Shown: positions 15,987 to 23,570 of the stretch, one piece after another
Position numbering within the stretch: position 1 is the stretch's first letter
Layout of the letters: each line of letters opens with the position of its first letter
Source: Gemmatimonadota bacterium
GTDB taxonomy: Bacteria; JAAXHH01
Direction: 5' to 3'
DNA length: 39,628 nucleotides
Assembly: GCA_009837395.1 (NCBI GenBank)
Contig: VXTP01000031.1
Span: 1-39,628, forward strand
Notes under the pieces: model-generated
The model's input: only the letters and a program-made list of their open reading frames with translations
Told to the model about the DNA's origin: nothing
Databases searched by the model: none
Program-made: the position numbers and the translations under genes

Positions 15987-17150
15987 ATGAAGGTCAAGAT
16001 CGGTTTCCTGGGCGTGGCCCATCCGCACGCCCGTCCCCATTTCCGCACCCTGGAGTTGCTGGACGAGGTGTCGGGCATCGTGGCCTGGGACGAAGATGAC
16101 GAAGCGCTTGAACGGTTGCGGCGCGAGGACCATCCCAAGCTGGAACCGGGACAACCTACCTTCGATCAAATCATGGAGCGGGAGGACATCCCCATCGTCG
16201 TCTCGCTGGCGACGAATGACCGGAATCCCGAATGGGTGATCCGGGCGGCGAAGGCGGGAAAGCACGTCCTGACGGAGAAACCGGTCGCGGCCAGCAGCGC
16301 GGACATGGCTCCGCTGCTCGACGCGGTTCGCGGCGCCGGGGTCCGCCTGGGCGTCTACTACACCTGGCGGTCCCATCCCATCGTCAATGATCTCAGGGCG
16401 TTGATCGACGCGGGGGTCATCGGAAAGCTGTTGTCCGTGGAAGGCCGGATGGTCACGTCCCAGGTCCGTTTCCGCGACCCCACGCACTGGCTGTTCCGGA
16501 AGGGGATTGCCGGCGGCGGCATCTTAAGCTGGCTGGGCTGCCACTGGATCGACGCGATCCGGTACATCACGCGGGACGAGGTCACGGCCGTCACCGCCAT
16601 GGTGGATACGTTGAACGAGCAGCCCATCGACGTGGAAGATACGGCTGGGGTGATCATGCGGATGGGCAGCGGCGCGATCGCCACGCTGCACGCCGGATAC
16701 CTCCTGCCCATCAGCCAGGCCGGGTACCTTTCGGGCAGTTACGACACCTACCTGGGATTCCGCGGTCTGGAGGGCAACATCACCTGGTATCCCACCGAGG
16801 AGGATCGGCCCGTCGTCGTCGAGAGCACATCGAAGGTCTGGAACGCCACGCCCCGCCGTGAACTGAAGTACGTCGTCGCGGAATCCGAAGCATACGGGGG
16901 TCGGTACGGTCAAGATTTCGTCGGCCGGTTCATCACCTCGGCCATGGGCGGCGGTCAATCCGCCGGTTCGGCCAGCCCGGACGACCCGGAGGACCCGGAC
17001 GACCCGGTTAGCCCGGGCAGCTCGGAGGTTCCGCAAGCCCCGTACGATGACGGTGAGAACGCCCTGCGCGTGCTGCGGATCATCGAAGCAGCGTACCGGT
17101 CCAGCGAAACGGGCCGCATGGTTCCCCTGGAACAGGGCCGGGAGGGTTAG
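15987..17150 (+). CDS. Second Gfo/Idh/MocA family oxidoreductase
   Basis: Encodes 387 aa, preceded by AAGGAG at proper distance. The N-terminus is the variant IGFLGVAHPHARPHF instead of a canonical GxGxxG. EKP is at 97-99 (TEKPVAA) and GCHWIDA at 184-190 supplies the conserved His/Asp. The C-terminal domain is normal except for an acidic Pro-rich insertion (PDDPEDPDDPVSPGSS, about 333-348) created by 9-bp tandem repeats. It follows DUF971 by 11 bp and precedes the SDR by 6 bp. The substrate is probably a polyol or sugar derivative, not identifiable here. Confidence 0.9.
   Translation: MKVKIGFLGVAHPHARPHFRTLELLDEVSGIVAWDEDDEALERLRREDHPKLEPGQPTFDQIMEREDIPIVVSLATNDRNPEWVIRAAKAGKHVLTEKPVAASSADMAPLLDAVRGAGVRLGVYYTWRSHPIVNDLRALIDAGVIGKLLSVEGRMVTSQVRFRDPTHWLFRKGIAGGGILSWLGCHWIDAIRYITRDEVTAVTAMVDTLNEQPIDVEDTAGVIMRMGSGAIATLHAGYLLPISQAGYLSGSYDTYLGFRGLEGNITWYPTEEDRPVVVESTSKVWNATPRRELKYVVAESEAYGGRYGQDFVGRFITSAMGGGQSAGSASPDDPEDPDDPVSPGSSEVPQAPYDDGENALRVLRIIEAAYRSSETGRMVPLEQGREG
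16983..17018 (+). repeat. In-frame 9-bp tandem repeat inside the oxidoreductase gene
   Basis: GACCCGGAG, GACCCGGAC, GACCCGGTT and the diverged AGCCCGGGC follow each other without gaps. They encode D-P-[ED]-D-P-type residues in a surface insertion. The unit length keeps the reading frame. Confidence 0.75.
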
Positions 17151-17156
17151 GCGCTC

Positions 17157-17984
17157 ATGGCTTCGATGCGTGGCAAAGTGGTGGTGGTTACCGGTGCATC
17201 GACCGGTATCGGGCAGGCGGCGGCCGAGGCCTTTGCCCGCGAAGGCGCTACGGTTGTCCTAACCGCCCGATCCGAGGGTAGGTTGGAACGTATCGCCGCG
17301 GACATCGAGAAGGCGGGTGGACGGGCGGTCCCCATGGCCGTGGACGTCACGGACCGGACCGCCGTGTTCGAGAAAATGAAAGAGGTCGCGGCGTCCCAGG
17401 GAAGCATAGACGTGCTGGTCAACAACGCGGGCATCGGCCTGCTGAGCCCGGTGGACGGCATGGATCCGGAGGAATTGAAGCGGATCTTCGAGGTGAACTT
17501 CTTCGGCCTGATCTGGTGCACGCAGGCGGTGCTGCCCCACATGATCAGTCAGAAAAGCGGCCGGATCGTCAATATCTCATCCGTCGCCGGCAAGCGGGCG
17601 CTGCCCCACATCTCGGCCTACTGCGCAAGCAAATTCGCCGTGCAGGCCTTTTCGGACAGCCTGCGCATGGAAGTGGCCGAACACGGGATCACCGTTACGG
17701 TCCTGTGTCCGCCCCGGGTAGACACGACCTTCCACGACACGCCCCTGATGAGACAGAAGGGGCAGCGGATGAGCGCCCCTTCGATCTCCGCCGAATACGT
17801 GGCCGCAGCCATTGTCCGCGCTGCCCGCCGGGGAAGGCGGGAAGTCGTGGTATCCTTCTACGGCAAGTTCTTCGTCTTCTTCCACTGGCTGTCGCCCCGC
17901 CTCCTGGAATGGATCATGAAGCACCTCTGGATGCGGCTTGACAGGAAGAAAACCGAAAGGTCGGGTGGGGAGGAAGAGCCCTGA
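17157..17984 (+). CDS. Short-chain dehydrogenase/reductase (DltE-like)
   Basis: Encodes 275 aa. Rossmann signature TGASTGIG (12-19), NNAG (89-92), catalytic Ser (NISS, 139-142), Tyr155 and Lys159 (YCASK) are all present. The C-terminus (about 230-262) has a hydrophobic, aromatic helix (KFFVFFHWLSPRLLEWIM) that may associate with membrane; this is typical of long-chain-substrate SDRs. GGGAGGG precedes the ATG, 6 bp after the previous stop. It is the last gene of the operon and converges on the aminotransferase gene. Confidence 0.9.
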   Translation: MASMRGKVVVVTGASTGIGQAAAEAFAREGATVVLTARSEGRLERIAADIEKAGGRAVPMAVDVTDRTAVFEKMKEVAASQGSIDVLVNNAGIGLLSPVDGMDPEELKRIFEVNFFGLIWCTQAVLPHMISQKSGRIVNISSVAGKRALPHISAYCASKFAVQAFSDSLRMEVAEHGITVTVLCPPRVDTTFHDTPLMRQKGQRMSAPSISAEYVAAAIVRAARRGRREVVVSFYGKFFVFFHWLSPRLLEWIMKHLWMRLDRKKTERSGGEEEP

Positions 17985-18006
17985 AGTTCCGCTGTGCAGT
18001 CCGCCC

Positions 18007-18028
18007 CGAATCCCGCCCGAATCCCGCC
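18007..18028. repeat. 11-bp tandem repeat between convergent genes
   Basis: CGAATCCCGCC occurs twice in tandem (18007-18017, 18018-18028) in the 48-bp gap between the SDR stop and the aminotransferase stop. Confidence 0.7.
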
Positions 18029-18032
18029 CCGG

Positions 18033-19457
18033 CTATCCGTTCACCGATTTCGAAATCTCTTTGACCGCGCCGAGGAGTCTGTCCACCTCGTCCGCCGTGA
18101 CCATGATGTGCATGGAGGCGCGGTTGGCGTCCCATCCGACCTGCAGGTGGGTCACGCTGCGGATGTAGATGTTGTAGTCCTCCCACAGCTTTGTATTCAG
18201 ATCCCGCGTCGGCACGCCCTTGATCCTGAAGGGGACCAGACCCGCGTGGAGCCTCGGGTCCTCGGAAGCGAATACTTCCACGCCGTTTATGTTACGTAGC
18301 CCCGTGGCCAGCTTGCCGGCCAGGTAGCGGATGCGGGCCTCGATCCCTTCTGGTGTCAGGTGGTTGTGGAAATCGAGCGCCGCGTTCACGGCCGTCCACT
18401 TCGCATAGCAACTGGAACCGCGGCTCGTATACTGCCTCGCCGAACCCATGCGGTCGAGCCACCGCTCGTTCGTGGAGAGATCCTCGCCGTACATGTTCTT
18501 GCCCGCGAAGGGCGTGGTCGAGGTGACCGGCTGGATCCGATCGAACATGTCCTCTTTCACATAGAAGAACCCGGACTGCATGGAGGCCATCATCCACTTG
18601 TGCGACGGGCCGGCGTACATGTCGCATCCCAGGTCGTGCATGTCGAGCTTGACCATGCCCGGCGGCTGGGCGCCGTCCACCAGCGTGATGACGCCCTTTG
18701 ACCTGGCCATCTCGCAGATCTCCTTGACCGGCATGAACAGTCCGTCCGTGTAGTTCGTGTGACAGAAGCTGAGCAGCTTGGTCCGTGGCGTGATCGCGGC
18801 TTCGAAGGCCTTAAGGAGGTCGTCCGGCGACTTGGGCGGATGAAGCTTCGGGTCGGAAAGGTCGATGACGCCTACCTTCAGCTTGTCCCGGTGCGCCCGG
18901 TTCAGCACGGGGTTCGTGCCGGCACCGTGGCAGTGGTTGGTATAGAGGATCTCATCCCCGGGTTCGAGGACGGGACCGAAAGTACCCGTGATCATCCCGT
19001 CGGTCGTATTGTTCGCCAGGGCGAGTTCGTTGGGTTTGCAGCCGACGTACGCGGCGAATTTGGCCATAAACTCGGCGGCATAGTCCATGGTATAGTGATT
19101 CCGCCTGAAATCCACGTAGTCGTTGTTGATGCGATTCAACGCCTCGATCTGCGCCATGTGGACGCTGCGCGGCGATGGTCCCCGCGTCCCGGTGTTCATG
19201 TAGGCGAGGTCCGGGCGGATCAGGAACTGTTTGGTGACCAGTTTCCAGAATTGCTCGTCATCGGGCGCGGCCGCCGCGCCCATGTCGTTCATGTCCACCG
19301 ACGCGCTAGCGGATTTCGCTCCCAGCGACAGCAGGGCGGCGCCTGCCAGCGTGCCGCCGAGAAAGCGGCCCAGGAAACCCCTGCGGTTGAGTGCCGCAAG
19401 TTCCCTGGGATCTTCGAATCTCGGATCGAAGTTCAGATCCGGTGAGAGGGGATTCAT
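18033..19457 (-). CDS. Tat-exported aminotransferase class V family PLP enzyme (isopenicillin-N-epimerase-like)
   Basis: The start is ATG 19457, since GGAGGT lies just upstream; an upstream in-frame extension is not needed. The product is 474 aa. NRRGFLGRFLGG (24-35) followed by an Ala/Leu-rich stretch and AKSASA is a twin-arginine signal, so the folded enzyme is sent to the periplasm. The body is fold-type I: DGAQPPG (Asp261 contacts the PLP ring), SHKWM (Lys287 is the probable Schiff base) and THLQVGWDANRAS-like C-terminal residues. Epimerase, cysteine desulfurase-like or kynureninase-like chemistry is possible; the substrate is unknown. Confidence 0.88.
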   Translation of the reverse strand: MNPLSPDLNFDPRFEDPRELAALNRRGFLGRFLGGTLAGAALLSLGAKSASASVDMNDMGAAAAPDDEQFWKLVTKQFLIRPDLAYMNTGTRGPSPRSVHMAQIEALNRINNDYVDFRRNHYTMDYAAEFMAKFAAYVGCKPNELALANNTTDGMITGTFGPVLEPGDEILYTNHCHGAGTNPVLNRAHRDKLKVGVIDLSDPKLHPPKSPDDLLKAFEAAITPRTKLLSFCHTNYTDGLFMPVKEICEMARSKGVITLVDGAQPPGMVKLDMHDLGCDMYAGPSHKWMMASMQSGFFYVKEDMFDRIQPVTSTTPFAGKNMYGEDLSTNERWLDRMGSARQYTSRGSSCYAKWTAVNAALDFHNHLTPEGIEARIRYLAGKLATGLRNINGVEVFASEDPRLHAGLVPFRIKGVPTRDLNTKLWEDYNIYIRSVTHLQVGWDANRASMHIMVTADEVDRLLGAVKEISKSVNG

Positions 19458-19629
19458 GGGAGTACCTCCGATTCGGGCCGATCGCAACCGGTGCCGCACC
19501 GGGTGGTTCCTGCACGGTTTTCATCCGGTTGAAGGCGATCTGGATATAATGGGGAAGAGATACTCCTATTAATGCGTCACGGCGCGGTTTTAGGCAACCT
19601 GTTTTTGATTCGTAGACGTAAGAAATCAC

Positions 19630-19657
19630 TTGACAAGATACTCCTCTTCCGTATATT
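19630..19657 (+). promoter_or_regulatory. Strong sigma70-type promoter for the cold shock gene
   Basis: TTGACA (19630-19635), a 16-bp spacer and TATATT (19652-19657). Transcription should start near 19664, leaving a ~143-nt untranslated leader before the ATG at 19807. A long leader is typical of cold-inducible cspA-type mRNAs. The rest of 19458-19806 holds no gene. Confidence 0.65.
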
Positions 19658-19806
19658 TGCCCGAAGGAGCAATTCTCTTAATCCCCTCTCCCCAGACAAC
19701 CTATGCGCGACCGTGACCAGGCATCCAACCGTCTTTGTCGGTGCCGCGTATTTATTGAGGTTTGTCAGGGAGACTTTTTCTTCCTATGAAGGGCAGGAGT
19801 GTCAGT

Positions 19807-20013
19807 ATGGAACGCGGCACGGTAAAGTGGTTTAACGAACGCAAGGGGTTCGGATTCATCGCGCGTGACGATGGGGACGATGTGTTCGTTCACTATTCAG
19901 CGATCGTCGCACAGGGATTCAAGACGCTGAATGAAGGCGATGAAGTCACCTTTGACATTACTGAAGGTCCCAAGGGACTCCAGGCCGCTAACGTAACCAA
20001 GGTGTCCGGTTAG
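19807..20013 (+). CDS. Cold shock protein, CspA family
   Basis: Encodes 68 aa, the normal size for a single cold shock domain (OB fold). The start [18 protein letters not shown] contains RNP1 (KGFGFI, 13-18), and VFVHYSAI (from residue 26) contains RNP2. It binds single-stranded RNA or DNA and acts as an RNA chaperone. An AGGAG ribosome site lies about 8 nt before the ATG. RNP2 has Tyr in place of the common Phe (VFVHF). The gene stands alone, with its own promoter and a downstream hairpin. Confidence 0.95.
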   Translation: MERGTVKWFNERKGFGFIARDDGDDVFVHYSAIVAQGFKTLNEGDEVTFDITEGPKGLQAANVTKVSG

Positions 20014-20044
20014 AGACGCCCGCACAGCACAGTACGCAAGTGTG

Positions 20045-20081
20045 ATAGCCCGTGAACTGATCCGCACAGAACACGGGCTAT
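20045..20081 (+). terminator. Hairpin downstream of the cold shock gene
   Basis: ATAGCCCGTG (20045-20054) pairs perfectly with CACGGGCTAT (20072-20081) around a 17-nt loop. It is followed by TGTGTATAG, only moderately T-rich. It lies 31 bp after the csp stop and is a probable terminator. Confidence 0.5.
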
Positions 20082-20145
20082 TGTGTATAGATGGACGCGC
20101 TGCCAACGGATGCGCCCCGCCGCCGGGCGCCCTGGAGACGCCAGT

Positions 20146-21042
20146 ATGCCCGGCAGAGACTCGCCTGTTCCGGTAACCGACTTCGACACGCCCTCCCTCG
20201 AGATTGACTTCCCCCGTCTGAGCATCGGATTCGCCGAGTACGACGAAGGTCCGACCGGATGTACGGTCTTCCTTTTAGACGAAGGCTTCGTCACGGCCGT
20301 CGACGTGCGCGGCGGCATGCCCGGCGTGGTCGAATCCGAGTACCAGTTCCACCACGCCATCTGCTTCGCAGGGGGGTCGTTGCACGGGCTGGAAGCCGTT
20401 TCCGGTGTGCGGGCCGTCCTGACCGCTGCGGCGGCGCCGAGCAATCCCCCACCCCTCCCTCTCGTTGCCGGCGCGATCATCTTCGACTGGTTCAACCGCG
20501 AGGGTTTCGTGTATCCGGACAAAGCGCTTGGTAAAGCGGCCGCGGAGGCGGCATTACCGGGCCGGTTCTACTACGGCCGGCGCGGCGCGGGACGCTGGGC
20601 GGGCGTCGGCCAGGGAGGCGCTTTTCGCGAGATCGGCGCGACGAAGATCGCGGTGTTCACCGTGGTGAACGCCCTGGGCGATATCGTCGACCGCGAAGGC
20701 CGGGTCCGCACGCGGGACCATCGCCATCCCTACGACAAGCTGGAAGCGCGCCTCGCCAGAGGCTCGAAATCCAGGCCCGACCAGGTGGGCAGGCATACCA
20801 CGCTGACGCTGGTCGTGACCAACCAGAAATGGACCCAGGGTGAACTGAACCAGATAGGCAGGCAGGTCCACGCGTCCATGGCCCGGGCGATCCAGCCCTT
20901 TCACACGACGCGGGACGGGGACGTGCTGTTTACGGCGTCGACGGGCGAGGTGGAGAACAGGCGTCTGAAGAGCACGACCGATTTCGGGATGATCGCCTCG
21001 GAAATGGCCTGGGACGCCGTGCTGAACAGCCTGGGGGAGTGA
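20146..21042 (+). CDS. S58 family (P1/DmpA/NylC-type) self-processing aminopeptidase
   Basis: I chose ATG 20146 (298 aa, TGGAG upstream) over upstream in-frame starts whose extra residues look non-coding. Family features: VDVRGGMPGV, ICFAGGSLHGLEAVSGV, a Gly-rich GRRGAGRWAGVGQGGAF, and GRHTTLTLVVTN. Members are Ntn-type hydrolases that cleave themselves before a Ser/Thr nucleophile. By alignment to NylC (N|TT) the cut should fall between His217 and Thr218. His at that position is unusual, so processing should be tested. Substrates in the family are N-terminal D- or beta-amino acids or nylon oligomers; unknown here. Confidence 0.85.
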   Translation: MPGRDSPVPVTDFDTPSLEIDFPRLSIGFAEYDEGPTGCTVFLLDEGFVTAVDVRGGMPGVVESEYQFHHAICFAGGSLHGLEAVSGVRAVLTAAAAPSNPPPLPLVAGAIIFDWFNREGFVYPDKALGKAAAEAALPGRFYYGRRGAGRWAGVGQGGAFREIGATKIAVFTVVNALGDIVDREGRVRTRDHRHPYDKLEARLARGSKSRPDQVGRHTTLTLVVTNQKWTQGELNQIGRQVHASMARAIQPFHTTRDGDVLFTASTGEVENRRLKSTTDFGMIASEMAWDAVLNSLGE

Positions 21043-21149
21043 TCCTAGCGTGCCGGTGGCTGGTATCGGGGCCACCTACATCAGCCAGGGTATGGTACCG
21101 TTGGCTGGACGTCGGCGAGGTGATTTCACGCTGGGACGGCGAGGCGGTT

Positions 21150-21971
21150 TCAACCCACGGTGTGGCCGTGCTCCAGCGCCTTCTCCACTTCGGATTCCCA
21201 CGTGCCGTCCACGCGGACGCCGTACTCGGCGACGCCCCCCGTCGCCTGTGGTCCGGTGACATAGGGCCGGTAGTCTCGGCCGTCCGCGATGAGCTGCTCT
21301 GGCGCGAAGTCCGCGCGCAGAAAGTGAAAGGCGATGCCGGCGCGGGACTGGTCCGTCTGGTTGTGGCCGGTGCAGTGCGCCGTGCCATAGCAGAAGAACA
21401 GGGCGCCGCCCGCCTTCAGTTCGATGGTATCCGCCTGCTCCTCCGGAGGATAACAGCGGATGTGGTGGTCGCTGTAGGGGTCCCGGCTGTGCTCGTAGGG
21501 GGTCCGGTAGCTGCCGGGGATCACCTGCATGGTGCCGTTTTCGACGGTGGCGTCGTGCACGGCGATCCACATGGCCGTTCCCATGAGCGGATCACGGATC
21601 TTGAAATAGGCGTTGTCCTGGTGCCAGTGGGTGCCCATGCCGTCTCCGCCCGGTTTGAGAAAGACCTGGTCCAGGTGGAGAATATAGGGATCTCCGATCA
21701 ACTGGGAGATGGCACCGGCCACGTCGGGCTGGAACGGGAGGGCCCTGAAAAGGTCGCTGTGCCGGTACATCGGGCACAGTTGCAGATTGCGCAGCGTGGT
21801 GGACGTCGTCTTCCCGTCGCCCTCCGTGGCGACGTTGCGCAGGGCGCCGTTCTCCATGAGACGATCCACCTCGGCCTGCAGCGCCCGGGTCTCCCGGTCC
21901 GAGAAGAATCCCGGTCTGGCCACGTAGCCGTGGGTGCTGAAATGGGCGACTTCATCGCTTGTCAATATCAT
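21150..21971 (-). CDS. Phytanoyl-CoA dioxygenase (PhyH) family protein
   Basis: Encodes 273 aa. Double-stranded beta-helix Fe(II)/2-oxoglutarate oxygenase: THWHQDNAYF gives His117-x-Asp119, His199 in GTAHCTGHN is the distal iron ligand, and Arg210 may bind 2-oxoglutarate. AAAGGA precedes the ATG. It starts only 14 bp after the decarboxylase stop on the same strand, so it is the last gene of the ahcY-decarboxylase-PhyH run. It hydroxylates an unknown small molecule; despite the family name, phytanoyl-CoA is unlikely. Confidence 0.88.
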   Translation of the reverse strand: MILTSDEVAHFSTHGYVARPGFFSDRETRALQAEVDRLMENGALRNVATEGDGKTTSTTLRNLQLCPMYRHSDLFRALPFQPDVAGAISQLIGDPYILHLDQVFLKPGGDGMGTHWHQDNAYFKIRDPLMGTAMWIAVHDATVENGTMQVIPGSYRTPYEHSRDPYSDHHIRCYPPEEQADTIELKAGGALFFCYGTAHCTGHNQTDQSRAGIAFHFLRADFAPEQLIADGRDYRPYVTGPQATGGVAEYGVRVDGTWESEVEKALEHGHTVG

Positions 21972-21985
21972 ACGTTCGACGTCCT

Positions 21986-23497
21986 TTACATGGTCTGATG
22001 GATGCTTCCCCGGTTCACGCCAACCGGGACTGTTTCCGATATCGCCTCATTTCCGAATCGTTCGATGGCTTCCAGGGTTTCGCGCACGTCGTCCCAGGTC
22101 GTGGTGTAGTTGACGATGCAGAGCCTCAGTGTAAACCTGCCCCGCAACAGGGTCGATGACATGAGGGCGGGGTCCTCCCAGAAGATGCGGGCGAGCACTT
22201 TCCGGTTGATCTTCTCGAGCGAATCCTCATCGAGGTCTGAAGCGTCGGGATTGACGCGGAAGCACACGATACCGAGCGACGACGGCAACAACAATTCCAG
22301 GGTCCCGCTGTTCTGGATATGCTCCTCGGCCCGCCCGGCCAGTTCCATGCCATTGGATACGGCGTTTCGGAATGCAGCCATTCCAAAAGTCTTCACGGAC
22401 ACCCAGATTTTCAGGGCCCGTACCGAACGGCTCAGTTGCAGGCCCCGGTCCGAGAAGTTGGGGTGGTTCGCGCCCCATATCGTGTCCTGGAGGATATCGT
22501 GCCGTACGGCGAATGCGCGCTCGAGGTCGCCTAAGTCCTTCACCATCAGGCAACCGGCTTCGTAGGGTTGAAAGAACAGCTTGTGCGCGTCCAGACCGAT
22601 GGAGTCCGCCCGTTCGATCCCGCGCAGGAGATCCTTTCCCTTTTCGGTGATGACCGTAAAACCGCCGTAGGCGGCATCGACGTGGAGCCAGATACCGTCC
22701 GCCTCGCAGAAATCCGCGATCGTATCGAGGGGATCGATCGCGCCCGTACTGGCCGCCCCGGCGTTGGCGCAGACCGCCACCGGTTCTAATCCCGCAGCCC
22801 GGTCCTCCGCCACCGTTCGCTTCAGCGCTTCCGGGTCCATCCGGAAAAGCGCGTCGGTTGGGATCAAACGCACGTTTTCGGATCGTATGCCCATGATCCT
22901 GGCCGCCCGGACCAGCGCACTATGGCTCTGGTCGCTCATATAGACCGTGCCGCGTTCGGGCGCGCCCGCGGATTCCCGAGCCGCGACCAGGGCTTCCAGG
23001 CTGGCCGCGGAGCCTCCGGAAGTCATCAGGCCGCCGGCGGTGTCCGGATACCCCAGCCAGCGTCGGATCCAGTCTATAACGACCAGTTCCATCTGGCTCG
23101 CCCCACTGGATGTGAGCCATGTACACTGGTTGACCTGGTAGGCGGAGACCATGAAGTCCGCCAATATGCCGGGCCAGGTCGGCGCCGAAGGGATGAACGC
23201 GAAAGATCGGGGGTGATCGAGGCGGGCGCCCAGGGGGAGTATGTCCTTCGCCGCCCTCCCCAGGACCTCCAGCGCTGGACTTCCGTGTTCGGGCGGATCC
23301 TCCATGAGCTGATCTTCCAGTTCCTGCTTAAACTCGCCGTCCCAGGCCTGTTCATCCGGAAGATTCCTGATTCGTTCTATAATGAGTTCCGCCGTCCTGG
23401 TCGCGAGCTCGAGCATGACGTCGGGGGTCATCTGGAGACTGTTGAGCGCTTCCGCACTCGATTCAGCGTGCTGCTTTTCCCGATTCTCCCGAGACAT
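21986..23497 (-). CDS. PLP-dependent group II decarboxylase (aromatic-L-amino-acid decarboxylase family)
   Basis: Start ATG 23497 (503 aa) with AGGAGA 8 nt upstream; a TTG two codons earlier is less likely. It has TWLTSSGASQMELVVIDW near the N-terminal third, DQSHSALVRAARIMGI (His192 stacks on PLP), HVDAAYGG (Asp274) and LDAHKLFFQPYEAG with the PLP lysine at about 306. The family decarboxylates aromatic or acidic amino acids (dopa, tryptophan, glutamate, aspartate). A specificity call is not possible. It follows ahcY by 63 bp and is tightly linked to the PhyH gene downstream. Confidence 0.9.
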   Translation of the reverse strand: MSRENREKQHAESSAEALNSLQMTPDVMLELATRTAELIIERIRNLPDEQAWDGEFKQELEDQLMEDPPEHGSPALEVLGRAAKDILPLGARLDHPRSFAFIPSAPTWPGILADFMVSAYQVNQCTWLTSSGASQMELVVIDWIRRWLGYPDTAGGLMTSGGSAASLEALVAARESAGAPERGTVYMSDQSHSALVRAARIMGIRSENVRLIPTDALFRMDPEALKRTVAEDRAAGLEPVAVCANAGAASTGAIDPLDTIADFCEADGIWLHVDAAYGGFTVITEKGKDLLRGIERADSIGLDAHKLFFQPYEAGCLMVKDLGDLERAFAVRHDILQDTIWGANHPNFSDRGLQLSRSVRALKIWVSVKTFGMAAFRNAVSNGMELAGRAEEHIQNSGTLELLLPSSLGIVCFRVNPDASDLDEDSLEKINRKVLARIFWEDPALMSSTLLRGRFTLRLCIVNYTTTWDDVRETLEAIERFGNEAISETVPVGVNRGSIHQTM

Positions 23498-23520
23498 TTT
23501 CAACTTCTCCTGATTCCCGC

Positions 23521-23570
23521 TATCGCTCAGTGCCCACTATCGCTCAGTGCCACTTATCGCTCAGTGCCAC
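23521..23570 (-). repeat. Three tandem copies of the ahcY stop-codon region
   Basis: A 17-bp unit (on + TATCGCTCAGTGCC(C)AC) occurs at 23521-23537, 23538-23554 and 23555-23570. On the - strand each unit reads GTGG(G)CACTGAGCGATA, so the last codons and stop of ahcY are repeated twice more downstream of the real stop. Confidence 0.85.
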
